The notes under the pieces were generated by a model. That model was not told the DNA's origin. It ran no database searches and saw only the letters and a list, made by a program, of their open reading frames with translations. A stretch of DNA of 64,000 nt, taken from contig NZ_VKAB01000027.1 of NCBI RefSeq assembly GCF_009769385.1, positions 62,001 through 126,000 of the forward strand. The letters are read 5' to 3'. The DNA is from Saccharothrix deserti. Lineage in GTDB: Bacteria > Actinomycetota > Actinomycetes > Mycobacteriales > Pseudonocardiaceae. A program made the position numbers and the translations under genes. How positions within the stretch are numbered: position 1 is the first letter of the stretch; the number at the start of each line of letters is the position of its first letter. Below, piece after piece: positions 22,670 to 31,707 of the stretch.

Positions 22670-24988
22670 GTGACGACTCTCCTGGGACGGTTCAAGCAGC
22701 GGCTGCGCCGGTTCGCGCAGAAGCCAGGCTCCGCCGACCTCACGCCCTACCGGAAGCTGCTCGACGAGGTCAACGAGCAGGCGGAGCGCGTGAAAGAGCT
22801 GAGCGACGAGGAGCTGACCGCCGCGGCCGCCAAGCTGCGCGAGAAGCCCGAGTTCGGCCGTCCCGAACTGGTGGAGGTCTGCGCGCTGGGCCGCGAGGCC
22901 GCCGACCGCGCGCTGGGCCTGCGCCCGTTCGACGTGCAGATCCTCGGTGCCCTGGGCCTCCTGGAGGGCCACGTGGTCGAGATGGCCACCGGTGAGGGCA
23001 AGACGCTCTCCGGCGCCATCGCCGCGGCCGGTTTCGCGCTGCGCGGCGACCAGGTGCACGTCGTCTCGGTCAACGACTACCTCGCCCAGCGCGACGCCCA
23101 GTGGATGGGCCCGCTCTACGAGCTGCTGGGCGTGAGCGTCGGCTGGATCGACCAGAGCTCCAAGCCCGAGGAGCGCCGCACCGCGTACCAGGCCGAGGTC
23201 ACCTACGCCTCGGTCTCCGAGATCGGCTTCGACGTGCTGCGCGACCGGCTGGCCACCGACGAGGCCGACATCATCGTGCCCAAGCCGCGCGTCGCGCTGG
23301 TGGACGAGGCCGACTCGGTCCTGGTCGACGAGGCGCGCGTGCCGCTGGTCCTGGCGGGCTCCACGGCGGGCCCGGCGGTCGACCCGGCGCTGGCCGACCT
23401 GGTCAAGCGGCTGCGCCGCGACCTGCACTTCGAGATCGACGACGAAGAGCGCAACGTCTACCTCACCGGCGCGGGCAGCGAGCTGGTCGAACGGTCGCTC
23501 GGCGGTATCGACCTGTACTCCGACGAGCACGTCTCGACCACGCTGAGCAAGGTCAACGTGGCCCTGCACGCGCAGGTCCTGCTGCACCGGGACGTGGACT
23601 ACATCGTCCGCGACGGCAAGGTGCACCTGATCAACGACACCCGCGGCCGGATCGCGAAGCTCCAGCGCTGGCCGGACGGCCTCCAGGCGGCGGTCGAGGC
23701 CAAGGAGAACGTGGCCACCACGGACGCGGGCGAGGTGCTGGACTCGATCACCGTCCAGGCGCTGCTCAGCCGCTACCCGTCGGTGTGCGGCATGACGGGC
23801 ACGGCGGTGGCCGTCGCCGAGCAGCTGCGCGACTTCTACCAGCTGGAAGTGCTGGTCATCCCGCCGAACGTGGAGACGATCCGGGAGGACGAGGCGCCCC
23901 GGCTGTACGCGACGCTGGAGCAGAAGGAAGCCGCGATCGTCGCCGAGATCAAGGAAGTGCACGAGACCGGCCGCCCGATCCTCGTCGGCACCCTCGACGT
24001 GGCCGAGTCCGAGCGCCTGTCCCGCAAGCTCGCCGAGGCCGGCTTGAGCTGCGTGGTGCTCAACGCGAAGAACGACGCCGAGGAAGCCTCGATCATCGCC
24101 GACGCGGGCTCGTTCGAGCGGATCACCGTGTCCACCCAGATGGCGGGCCGCGGCACGGACATCCGGCTCGGCGGGCACGACTCGACCGACCGGGAGCGCA
24201 TCGCCGAGCTCGGCGGCCTCTACGTGATCGGCACCGGCCGGCACTCCAGCAGCCGGCTGGACGACCAGCTGCGCGGTCGCGCGGGACGCCAGGGCGACCC
24301 GGGCGGCTCGGTGTTCTTCTCCTCGTTGCAGGACGAGCTGGTCACCCAGTACGTGCCGGACCACGACGAGCCGGCCGAGGTGGACGAGGACGGCCGGATC
24401 ACCGACGCGGGCACCCTGCACACCGTGGAGCACGCGCAGCGCATCGCCGAGGGCGTGCACCTGGAGATCCACCGCAACACCTGGCGCTACAACAAGCTGA
24501 TCGAGCACCAGCGCCAGCTGATGCTGGAGTACCGGGACAAGCTGGTGCGCACCGACCTGGCCTGGCAGGAGCTGTCCGAGCGCAAGCCGGACCGGGTGCA
24601 CGAGCTGGCGGACCTGGACGAGGAGATCAAGGTCTCCGCGGCCCGCCTGATCGCGCTGCACCACCTGGACCAGCGGTGGAGCGATCACCTGACGTTCCTG
24701 ACCGACCTGCGGGAGGGCATCCACCTGCGGGCGCTGGCACGGCAGAACCCGCTGGACGAGTTCCACCGCGAGGCCATCCCGGCCTACCACAAGATCATCC
24801 CGGACGCGTGGGACGAGGCCGAGGAGACCTTCGCCAAGGTGAAGATCGACGCCGACGGCGCGCACCTGGCCGAGGCGGGCGTGCAGCGCCCGAACACCAC
24901 CTGGACGTACCTGGTCAACGACAACCCGTTCTCCTCCGGCCTGGAGGAGACGTTCAAGGGGTTGGTGAAGCTCGTCCGCCGTCGCTAG
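22670..24988 (+). CDS. secA2: Accessory preprotein translocase ATPase SecA2
   Basis: A 772-residue SecA-type ATPase. Walker A is MATGEGKT (105-112, K111); the DEAD box is VDEADSVLVDEAR (about 212-224); the second helicase motif is visible in STQMAGRGTDIRLGG and GRAGRQGDPG. It is shorter than SecA1 (usually above 900 residues) and lacks the C-terminal Cys/His zinc tail, which marks the SecA2 branch of actinobacteria. SecA2 drives export of a subset of proteins through SecYEG from the cytoplasmic side. GTG 22670 is the start; no good SD is seen. A pair of 16-bp direct repeats lies directly upstream. The stop sits in a short tandem duplication. Confidence 0.93.
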   Translation: MTTLLGRFKQRLRRFAQKPGSADLTPYRKLLDEVNEQAERVKELSDEELTAAAAKLREKPEFGRPELVEVCALGREAADRALGLRPFDVQILGALGLLEGHVVEMATGEGKTLSGAIAAAGFALRGDQVHVVSVNDYLAQRDAQWMGPLYELLGVSVGWIDQSSKPEERRTAYQAEVTYASVSEIGFDVLRDRLATDEADIIVPKPRVALVDEADSVLVDEARVPLVLAGSTAGPAVDPALADLVKRLRRDLHFEIDDEERNVYLTGAGSELVERSLGGIDLYSDEHVSTTLSKVNVALHAQVLLHRDVDYIVRDGKVHLINDTRGRIAKLQRWPDGLQAAVEAKENVATTDAGEVLDSITVQALLSRYPSVCGMTGTAVAVAEQLRDFYQLEVLVIPPNVETIREDEAPRLYATLEQKEAAIVAEIKEVHETGRPILVGTLDVAESERLSRKLAEAGLSCVVLNAKNDAEEASIIADAGSFERITVSTQMAGRGTDIRLGGHDSTDRERIAELGGLYVIGTGRHSSSRLDDQLRGRAGRQGDPGGSVFFSSLQDELVTQYVPDHDEPAEVDEDGRITDAGTLHTVEHAQRIAEGVHLEIHRNTWRYNKLIEHQRQLMLEYRDKLVRTDLAWQELSERKPDRVHELADLDEEIKVSAARLIALHHLDQRWSDHLTFLTDLREGIHLRALARQNPLDEFHREAIPAYHKIIPDAWDEAEETFAKVKIDADGAHLAEAGVQRPNTTWTYLVNDNPFSSGLEETFKGLVKLVRRR

Positions 24989-25007
24989 TCGCCAGTCGCT
25001 AGTCGCC
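24981..25007. repeat. 14-bp tandem duplication across the secA2 stop
   Basis: GTCGCTAGTCGCCA (24981-24994) is followed by GTCGCTAGTCGCC (24995-25007), with further degenerate AGTCGCC units up to 25020. The first unit contains the TAG stop. Confidence 0.85.
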
Positions 25008-25045
25008 GTCGCCAGTCGCCAGGACCGCCGCGGTGCGGACTCCGT

Positions 25046-25072
25046 GCGGGCTGGGAGGCAGGCCCAGCCCGC
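25046..25072. terminator. Hairpin terminator between convergent genes
   Basis: GCGGGCTGGG (25046-25055) pairs with CCCAGCCCGC (25063-25072) around a 7-nt loop between secA2 and the opposing small gene. Confidence 0.75.
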
Positions 25073-25079
25073 GGCGGCG

Positions 25080-25370
25080 TCAACGGACGGGTGCGGAGAC
25101 CTTCTTGTCCTCGACCGGCTCCGCCTGGCGGGGCAGAGTCTTCGACGTCTTCGATCTCGGCATCCGCTGCGCCACCGCCTGCTCGGTGAGCGCACGGATC
25201 TCCGCCAGGATGTCCAGGTGCTGCTGGGACGGTGGCGGACCGACGAGGTTCGAATGGTCGAACGCGGTGCGTTCGGCTCGATGGGCGAGGTTTTGAATGC
25301 GCCGGATCAGGTCCCACTCCTGCTCGATGCGCGTAGAGCGCCGTTGCTCAGTCACCCCGGAAGCAGACAC
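25080..25370 (-). CDS. Hypothetical protein, 96 residues
   Basis: A small, charged, helical protein (TRIEQEWDLIRRIQNLAHRA, then SQQHLDILAEIRALTEQAVA) with a basic C-terminal tail rich in Lys, Thr and Pro. I do not recognise the family. GTG 25370 is the longest start; GTG 25355 is possible and would remove SASG. Its codon use (GC at third positions) looks like that of real genes here, and it has its own place between a convergent terminator and the depolymerase gene. The heptad-like pattern suggests a short coiled coil. Confidence 0.55.
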   Translation of the reverse strand: MSASGVTEQRRSTRIEQEWDLIRRIQNLAHRAERTAFDHSNLVGPPPSQQHLDILAEIRALTEQAVAQRMPRSKTSKTLPRQAEPVEDKKVSAPVR

Positions 25371-25468
25371 CTCACGGCGGGTGAACGTAAATCACCTGGC
25401 AGTGCGAACTTCGCTGGGGCAACTCAGCTACCCCTGCATGGACCCACAAAACACACCCGATCGTGGGA

Positions 25469-26416
25469 CTAAAGGTTCCACCGCTGGGCGAGGTACCACG
25501 CCGCACAGGCATTGACGTCCAGCACATACGCCGTCGCAGCCCCACATTGCTGCGGCCCCGTGCCGGGATCCACGGGTTGACCGTGCCCCATACCGGTGAC
25601 GGTGTGGGTTTCCACGACCGGTGACCCGACGCTGTTGCGATAGACCGCATGGGGGTAACCCGCCACGGTGTCGGTGACGTCCGCCGTGGCGTCGGCGCCG
25701 TGCACGTCGGTCCACTGATCGACGATCTCCCGCTGATTGGCCACCGCGACGGTGTAGTCCGCGGTGCCGTGCCACACGGTCATGGTCGGCCACGGACCCC
25801 GGTGGGCGCTCGCCGCGCGCACCTTGTCGCCCCACTGCCGGGCGGTCAGGTCCTTGCCCGGGTTCATGCAGCCGTAGGCGTCGATCATGGTCGTGGCGCA
25901 GCCGAACGGCAGCCCGGCCACCACACCGCCGCCCGCGAACACGTCCGGGTAAGTGGCGAGCAGCGCCGACGTCATCCCACCGCCCGCCGACAGGCCGGTC
26001 GCGTAGGTGGTGGACGTGCCGAAGTCGGTCTTCATCCGCGTCACCATCGACGCGATCGACGCGACCTCGCCCTGACCGCGGGTGGTGTCCGCGGCCTGGA
26101 ACCAGTTGAAGCACTTGCTGAAGTTGTTCGCGCTCTGCTGCTGCGGCAGCACGACGGCGAACCGGAGCCGTTCCGCCAGCGACACCCACCCGCTGGACGT
26201 GCCGTAGCCGACGTCCTGGGTGCAGCCGTGCAGCACGACCACCAGCGGCCGTCCGGCGGGCAGGCCGTCCGGCACGTAGCGGAACATCTTCAGGTTCCCG
26301 GGGTTCGACCCGAACGCCGGGACTTCGGTGACGCTCGCGGCGTGAGCCTGCGGCGTGATCGTCAACGCGGTCAACATCGCGGTCGTCAACAGGGCGACCA
26401 ACGTCGGTTTGCGCAT
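25469..26416 (-). CDS. Secreted PHB depolymerase-family esterase
   Basis: A 315-residue secreted alpha/beta hydrolase. The signal peptide is MRKPTLVALLTTAMLTALTI...AHA with a likely cut after residue 26. The fold motifs are VVLHGCTQD (oxyanion region), GLSAGGGM (nucleophile Ser in GxSxG), an Asp in the VWHGTADYTVAV loop and His in GMGHG. The family splits poly(3-hydroxybutyrate), acetylated polysaccharides or feruloyl esters. The start is ATG 26416 with a perfect AAGGAGGT. It diverges from another secreted esterase, and a 3-hydroxybutyrate dehydrogenase and transporter lie nearby, which favours a role in polyhydroxybutyrate use. Confidence 0.85.
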   Translation of the reverse strand: MRKPTLVALLTTAMLTALTITPQAHAASVTEVPAFGSNPGNLKMFRYVPDGLPAGRPLVVVLHGCTQDVGYGTSSGWVSLAERLRFAVVLPQQQSANNFSKCFNWFQAADTTRGQGEVASIASMVTRMKTDFGTSTTYATGLSAGGGMTSALLATYPDVFAGGGVVAGLPFGCATTMIDAYGCMNPGKDLTARQWGDKVRAASAHRGPWPTMTVWHGTADYTVAVANQREIVDQWTDVHGADATADVTDTVAGYPHAVYRNSVGSPVVETHTVTGMGHGQPVDPGTGPQQCGAATAYVLDVNACAAWYLAQRWNL

Positions 26417-26555
26417 GTGCGGACCTCCTTGTCCGCTTCTCGACCGTAGAAGGCCTTGTGGGGCGGCACGATGGCGCACCACACCACAACCGCGCGGCCC
26501 GGCATGGCGACCGGACCCATTACGCCGCAAGGCGGGCCGTCTTACCGTGCCACGG

Positions 26556-27851
26556 GTGAACATCGCCGTTCCGCTGATCGCAGCGCTCCTCGCGACGACG
26601 GCGCAGGCCGTTCCCGCGTCCGCCCAAGGATGCGGGCCCCTGCGCGTTCCCGGTGCCGCGCACCAGGAACTGACCCACGCCGACCTGTCCACCGCGGGCG
26701 GGCACACCGATCCCGCCGACTGGGCCGGCCTCACCCCGGCGGGCCTGCCCGCGCCGACCCCCGTGCCGGGGGTGCAGGTGGACGGCTACTTCCCCGACAC
26801 CTCGACCGGCAACACCAACCACGGTTGGGCGCACGACTCGCAGTTCGTGATCCGGCTGCCGGAGCGCTGGAACGGCGGCCTCGTCGTGGCGGGCTCCCCC
26901 GGTGTGCGGGAGCAGTACGCCAACGACCGCGCGATCAGCGATTTCGTGCTGGCCCGCGGGTACGCGTTCGCGTCGACCGACAAGGGCAACACCGGTGCGG
27001 CGTTCCACCGGGACGGCACGCGGCCCGGTGACGCGATCGTGGAGTGGAACCACCGGGTCACCCAGCTGACCCGCGCGGCGAAGGCCGTGGTGGCGCAGCG
27101 GTACTGCCGGCCGCCGTCCCGGACCCTGGCCACCGGCATCTCCAACGGCGGCTACCTGGTGCGGTGGCAGCTGGAGAACCACCCCGAGCTGTACGACGGC
27201 GGCGTGGACTGGGAGGGCACCCTGTGGACCGCGCGGGGCCCGAACCTGCTGACGTTCCTGCCGCCCGCGTTGACGGGGTACGCGACCGGTGACAAGGCGG
27301 CGGTGGCGGCGGCCGGGTTCCCCGCCGAGTCGGAGTTCCTGTGGCCGTTCCACCACCAGTACTACTGGGACCTCACCCAGCGGATCTACCGCGAGGAACT
27401 GGACCCGACCTGGGACGGCGCGCAGGAGGCGGGCACGCCGTTCTGCGCGCCCGGCACGCCGCTGTGCGACGCGGACTACGACTACTTCTCGCGACCGGAG
27501 GCGCAGCGGGCCGTCTCGCGGATCGCGTTGACCGGGCGGATCGGCAGGCCGCTGCTCACCCTGCACGGCACGTTGGACGTGTTGCTGCCCATCTCCCAGG
27601 ACTCCGACGTGTACGCGGACATGGTGCGCCGGGCCGGACGCGGCGCGCTGTTCCGCTACTACCGGATCGAGGGAGGCACGCACGTGGACTCGCTGTTCGA
27701 CGCGTTCCCGGACCGCCTCCGGCCGCTGACCCCGTGCCACCGCTCGGCGTTCACCGCGCTGGAGGGCTGGCTGTCGGGCACGCGACCACCCGCGTCGGCA
27801 ACCGTCCCCCGCCCGGCGGCGGTGAGCACGACGGAGTGCGCGCTGTCGTAA
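26556..27851 (+). CDS. Secreted tannase/feruloyl-esterase-like or hydroxybutyrate-oligomer hydrolase
   Basis: A 431-residue secreted hydrolase. The signal peptide NIAVPLIAALLATTAQA.. is cut near residue 25. The nucleophile motif is TGISNGGYLVRW; a catalytic Asp probably lies in TLHGTLDVLLPI and the His in EGGTHVDSLFD. Paired cysteines (CGPLR at the start, FCAPGTPLCD, LTPCH, TTECALS at the end) fit a protein folded outside the cell. It resembles tannase-like and hydroxybutyrate-oligomer hydrolases; which of the two is not settled. The neighbour on the other strand is a PHB depolymerase, so the pair may degrade the polymer and then its oligomers. GTG 26556 is the start; a terminator with 14-bp arms follows. 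Confidence 0.75.
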   Translation: MNIAVPLIAALLATTAQAVPASAQGCGPLRVPGAAHQELTHADLSTAGGHTDPADWAGLTPAGLPAPTPVPGVQVDGYFPDTSTGNTNHGWAHDSQFVIRLPERWNGGLVVAGSPGVREQYANDRAISDFVLARGYAFASTDKGNTGAAFHRDGTRPGDAIVEWNHRVTQLTRAAKAVVAQRYCRPPSRTLATGISNGGYLVRWQLENHPELYDGGVDWEGTLWTARGPNLLTFLPPALTGYATGDKAAVAAAGFPAESEFLWPFHHQYYWDLTQRIYREELDPTWDGAQEAGTPFCAPGTPLCDADYDYFSRPEAQRAVSRIALTGRIGRPLLTLHGTLDVLLPISQDSDVYADMVRRAGRGALFRYYRIEGGTHVDSLFDAFPDRLRPLTPCHRSAFTALEGWLSGTRPPASATVPRPAAVSTTECALS

Positions 27852-27858
27852 CCGCAGC

Positions 27859-27902
27859 GTCCCGCCGCTCGGTGTGCTCTGGGGGCGGCCGAGCGGCGGG
27901 AC
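27859..27902. terminator. Bidirectional terminator with perfect 14-bp stem
   Basis: GTCCCGCCGCTCGG (27859-27872) pairs with CCGAGCGGCGGGAC (27889-27902). It lies between the convergent esterase and GatB/YqeY genes. Confidence 0.85.
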
Positions 27903-27903
27903 C

Positions 27904-27937
27904 CGGAGTCGTCAAAGAACCGGAGTCGTCAAAGAAC
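27904..27937. repeat. 17-bp direct duplication at the yqeY stop
   Basis: CGGAGTCGTCAAAGAAC occurs twice head to tail (27904-27920, 27921-27937). The second copy carries the TGA stop of the GatB/YqeY gene (minus strand), the first lies just beyond it. Confidence 0.92.
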
Positions 27938-28288
27938 CGGTGGCAGGTACCGGCTCAGCACCTCGGCCTCGGCACGGAGTCGGTCGGCGAGGTCGGTGCG
28001 GCCGAGCCGGTCGTACTCCTCCGCGGCGACCGAGCGCTCCCGTATTTCGTTTTCGACGATCGACCGCAGATCGGCCTCGGTGAGGTGACGACGTTCCGCT
28101 TCTGCCGCACCCAGGCCGCTTGCCGCTCCCGCAACGTGTTCATTCCCCGTGACGCCGTCCAACGAGTGGTCGGTGGGGACGGCCTCGGCGTTGTCGATCG
28201 CCGCCAAGGCGGAACGGAGTGCGGTGATGGCGACGACGTTCCGGCCCTTGAGAGCCGCTTTCAGGTCGTCACGCAGGCTGGCGCGCAT
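27929..28288 (-). CDS. GatB/YqeY domain-containing protein
   Basis: A 119-residue protein. It begins MRASLRDDLKAALKGRNVVAITALRSALAAIDNAEAV and ends with a helical EVLSRYLPPVL; both regions match the YqeY family, which corresponds to the tRNA-binding tail of the GatB amidotransferase subunit. The start is the ATG at 28288. The family is short (about 150 residues), so this copy is at the small end. It lies alone between the secreted esterase and the GAF regulator, all transcribed against the esterase. Its role in tRNA-dependent amidation or translation is only inferred. Confidence 0.85.
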   Translation of the reverse strand: MRASLRDDLKAALKGRNVVAITALRSALAAIDNAEAVPTDHSLDGVTGNEHVAGAASGLGAAEAERRHLTEADLRSIVENEIRERSVAAEEYDRLGRTDLADRLRAEAEVLSRYLPPVL

Positions 28289-28454
28289 ATGTCGAGATCC
28301 CAATCCGAGTGGGGGGACATGGCATCGGGGCCGCCGTACCGGGTAGGACGACCGTAGCAATACGGCTGTACGATATCGGGGTCCCGCGGGTTGCCGATCA
28401 TGATCCGAAGTCGCGCTGGCCGATCCACACCAGTGCACGGTTGGACCAGCACCA

Positions 28455-30305
28455 TCACGAGCCCAGCACCTTCATCAGCCTGAGCGCGAGCTGGACCTCC
28501 AGCACCCGCTCCGGTGACTGCCAGTCCTCGCCCAGCAGGCTCGCCACCCGGTCCAGGCGCTGCACGACCGTGTTCACGTGCACGTGCAGCTCGTCCTTGG
28601 CACGGCTGAGGTTCGCGCCGCACGCGAAGTACGCGGTGATCGTGCGGACCAGTTCGGTGCCTCGGCTCGCGTCGTAGTCCAGCAGGGGGCCGAGGGTGGC
28701 GCGGACGTAGCCGGCGATGTCGGCCCGGTCGCCCAGCAGGACGCCGACGAACCCCAGGTCGGCCAACGTGCCGCCGGTGCCCTTGCGGTCCAGTTGGAGC
28801 AGCGCCTTGAGGCACCGCACGGCCTCGGCGTGCGCGGCGGCGACGCCTTCCGGGCCGTGCGCCGGTCCACCGGAACCGACGGTCACCGGCAGGCCGACCG
28901 CCTTGCCCAGCATCCGCGCCGCGTCCCTCGCCGCGCACGCCAGATCCGCGCCCGGGAGCACCAGCACGACGTGTTCGCCGTGCACGCCCGCCAGCCCACG
29001 ACCGGCGGACGCGTGGTGCGCGGCGGCGGCGAGCAGGCGGTCACGTGGGCCGTCCGCGACCAGCACCACGTGGTCGGCGGCCAGCTCGACGCCGACCCGG
29101 CGGGCACGGGCGCGCAACGCGACCGAATCCACCGCGGACGTCAACAGGTCGGTGATCAGCTCGCCGCGCACCTTGTTCTCCGCCTCCGCGACCGTGCGGC
29201 GCAGGAGCAGCAGCAGGGCGGTGACGACGCCCGCGCGTTCGAACAGCCTGCGGTCGGCGTCACCGAGATCCGGGCGGTCGGTGAGCGTGATGCTGCCCAG
29301 CAGCTCACGGCCCGCCAGCACGGCGCACACCCACGTGCCGTCCTGCGGGATGGCCCGGCCGCTGGCGCGGGAGGCGTTGACCGCGGTCCGCGGCGCGAGG
29401 GCGCGGGACGTGCCGATGCGGGCCAACTCGGCGCCGTCGTTGTCGTGCACCACGATCCCGCCGTCGAGCACCTTGGCCACGGCGGCGGCCACCTCGGGCA
29501 CGTCCGCGCCGCGCAGCACCAGGTCGGTGAGCCGGTCGTGGGCGTCCTCGGCGCGGCGCATGGCCTCGTTGTGCGCGCGGATCGTCTCGCCCGCGGCGCG
29601 GGTCTCCTCCAGCAGGTGCGCCGTGTCCAACGCGATGGCGGCGTGGTCGGCCAGCGACGACAGCAGCGCCACCTCGTCGGGCGGGAACTGGCGCGGCGAC
29701 CGGTTGGCCGCGTAGAGCACGCCGATGACCCGGCGGTCGAGCTTCAGCGGCACGCCGAGGATCGCGACCAGGCCCTCGTCACGCACCGCCGCGTCGATCG
29801 GGCCGGTGTGGTTGAACCGGTCGTCGGCGAAGTAGTCGGCGGTCACGTAAGGCTGCGCGGTCTGTGCCACCAGCCCACCGAGTCCCTCGCCCATACCGAG
29901 CCGGACTTGTTGGAACAGAGCGGAGATCGAGCCGTCCGTCACCCGCATGTACGTGCCGCGTTCGCCCGGTTCGTTCATGCTCAGATACGCGATGTCCGCA
30001 CCCAGCAGCAGCCGGGCGCGTCGGACGATCGACCGCAGCACGGCGTCCGGGTCGCGCACGCCGGCCAGGTCGTTCGCGGTATCGAAGAGCGCTTCCAGTT
30101 CGGCTTCACGGCGGCGGTGAGCGGTGAGCGTGCGGCGGATCCGCAACGCCCACTCCGTGGCGCGGGCGATGCGGTCCAACTCGCGATCCGGCACCCCCGC
30201 CGCACGCGCCGCGGGGAGCACCGCCGCCAGCCGCTCACTGCCCGCGTCGGTCGCGAGCAGGTCGAGCAACTCCAGCAGGTGCTCCACCGCGTCCGCCTCG
30301 CTCAT
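28455..30305 (-). CDS. GAF-domain / PucR-type helix-turn-helix transcription regulator
   Basis: A 616-residue regulator. After an N-terminal helical part a GAF domain spans about residues 80-230 (LLGADIAYLSMNEPGERG, VPLKLDRRVIGVLYAANRSPRQF). A helical linker and a middle GGDEF-like PucR part follow, and the C-terminal DNA-binding HTH is the PucR type (YFACGANLSRAKDELHVHVNTVVQRLDRV). It follows the transporter gene by 4 bp on the same strand. It therefore likely controls the 3-hydroxybutyrate transport and dehydrogenase genes upstream, responding to a small molecule bound to GAF. The ATG at 30305 is the start. Whether it activates or represses is not visible. Confidence 0.85.
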   Translation of the reverse strand: MSEADAVEHLLELLDLLATDAGSERLAAVLPAARAAGVPDRELDRIARATEWALRIRRTLTAHRRREAELEALFDTANDLAGVRDPDAVLRSIVRRARLLLGADIAYLSMNEPGERGTYMRVTDGSISALFQQVRLGMGEGLGGLVAQTAQPYVTADYFADDRFNHTGPIDAAVRDEGLVAILGVPLKLDRRVIGVLYAANRSPRQFPPDEVALLSSLADHAAIALDTAHLLEETRAAGETIRAHNEAMRRAEDAHDRLTDLVLRGADVPEVAAAVAKVLDGGIVVHDNDGAELARIGTSRALAPRTAVNASRASGRAIPQDGTWVCAVLAGRELLGSITLTDRPDLGDADRRLFERAGVVTALLLLLRRTVAEAENKVRGELITDLLTSAVDSVALRARARRVGVELAADHVVLVADGPRDRLLAAAAHHASAGRGLAGVHGEHVVLVLPGADLACAARDAARMLGKAVGLPVTVGSGGPAHGPEGVAAAHAEAVRCLKALLQLDRKGTGGTLADLGFVGVLLGDRADIAGYVRATLGPLLDYDASRGTELVRTITAYFACGANLSRAKDELHVHVNTVVQRLDRVASLLGEDWQSPERVLEVQLALRLMKVLGS

Positions 30306-30309
30306 GCCC

Positions 30310-31659
30310 TCATGCTGACACCGATGCCGGCTCGGTGACGGTTCGGTTCAACGACGTGCCCTTGGTTTCCTTCGCCGCCAAGACCGCGATCACGGTCAGC
30401 ACGCACATCCCGAGCACGTACAGCACGACCGGGAACGTGCTGTCGTAGGCGGAGAGCAGTGCGGTCGCGATCAGAGGTGCCACGGCGCCGGCCGCGATCG
30501 ACGCGAGCTGGTAGCCGATGGACGCGCCCGAGTAGCGGACCTTCGTGCCGAACAGCTCGGAGAAGAACGCCGCCTGCGGCCCGTACATCGCGCCGTGCAG
30601 CAGGAGTCCGACCGTCACGGCCAGCGTGATCGGCAGGAACGACCTGGTGTCCAGCAGCGCGAAGAACGCGAACATCCACAGGCCGATGCCGACCGCGCCG
30701 ATCAGGTACGTGGTGCGACGGCCGATGCGGTCGGACAGCGCGCCCCACAGCGGGATCGTCACCAGGTGCACGGCCGAGGCGATGAGCACCGCGTTCAGGC
30801 CGGTCGAACGCGACATGCCCAGCTCCGACGTGATGTAGACCAGGATGAACGCGGTGATCACGTAGTACGAGACGTTCTCCGCCATGCGCGCGCCCATCGC
30901 GATCAGCACCTCGCGCCAGTGGTCGCGCACCACCGACACGATCGGTGGCTTCTCCTGGATCTTCCCTGCCTCGACTTTCTTCTGCGCCTCGAGGAAAATC
31001 GGCGACTCCGACACGCTGAGCCGGATCCACAGTCCGATCAGGACGAGCACACCGGACAGCAGGAACGGCACGCGCCAGCCCCACGACAGGAACGCCTCGT
31101 CGCTCTGCACGCCGGCCAGCACCGCGAGCACGGCGGTGGCCAGCAGGTTGCCCATCGGCACACCCGCCTGCGGCCACGACGCCCAGAAACCGCGCCGTTC
31201 CGCGCTGCCGTGCTCGGACACGATGAGCACCGCGCCGCCCCACTCGCCGCCCAGCGCGAAGCCCTGCACCAGCCGCAGGAGCGTCAGCAGCAGCGGCGCC
31301 CCGACACCGATCGCGGCGTACGTGGGCAGCAGGCCCATGGCGAACGTCGCGCCGCCCATCAGCACCAGGCTGAGCACGAGCAGCTTCTTGCGGCCGAGCT
31401 TGTCGCCGAAGTGGCCGAACACCAGGCCGCCCAGCGGACGGGCCAGGAAGCCGATCGCGTAGGTGGTGAACGCGAGCAGGGTGCCGGTGAGCGGGTCCGC
31501 CGTGGGGAAGAACAGCTTGTTGAACACCAGGGCGGCGGCGGATCCGTAGAGGAAGAAGTCGTACCACTCGATGGTCGTGCCTATGAGGCTGGCTATGACG
31601 ACCTTGGCGAAGGTGGGTTTCGGCTGCGGAGGGGCGGCGTTGCTCATGTCGGTCACCAC
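30310..31659 (-). CDS. MHS-type MFS transporter (proton symporter), likely for 3-hydroxybutyrate or a related acid
   Basis: A 449-residue, 12-helix transporter. The N-terminus VVIASLIGTTIEWYDFFLYG and the motif FGHFGDKLGRKK, followed by RLVQGFALGGEWGGA, are the marks of the metabolite:H+ symporter (MHS) family of the major facilitator superfamily. It imports organic acids such as shikimate, citrate or alpha-ketoglutarate. Here it lies between a 3-hydroxybutyrate dehydrogenase gene and a GAF regulator on one strand, so uptake of 3-hydroxybutyrate is the natural inference. GTG 31659 and ATG 31647 are both possible starts; neither has a clear SD. Confidence 0.85.
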   Translation of the reverse strand: MVTDMSNAAPPQPKPTFAKVVIASLIGTTIEWYDFFLYGSAAALVFNKLFFPTADPLTGTLLAFTTYAIGFLARPLGGLVFGHFGDKLGRKKLLVLSLVLMGGATFAMGLLPTYAAIGVGAPLLLTLLRLVQGFALGGEWGGAVLIVSEHGSAERRGFWASWPQAGVPMGNLLATAVLAVLAGVQSDEAFLSWGWRVPFLLSGVLVLIGLWIRLSVSESPIFLEAQKKVEAGKIQEKPPIVSVVRDHWREVLIAMGARMAENVSYYVITAFILVYITSELGMSRSTGLNAVLIASAVHLVTIPLWGALSDRIGRRTTYLIGAVGIGLWMFAFFALLDTRSFLPITLAVTVGLLLHGAMYGPQAAFFSELFGTKVRYSGASIGYQLASIAAGAVAPLIATALLSAYDSTFPVVLYVLGMCVLTVIAVLAAKETKGTSLNRTVTEPASVSA

Positions 31660-31683
31660 TTCGTTGGGGGTGGGGGGACGAGG

Positions 31684-31707
31684 CTTACTGGGCGGCTTAC
31701 TGGGCGG
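31684..31707. repeat. 12-bp tandem duplication giving a second in-frame stop
   Basis: CTTACTGGGCGG is repeated (31684-31695 and 31696-31707). On the minus strand it produces TAA at the dehydrogenase end and a second in-frame TAA 12 nt later. Confidence 0.92.
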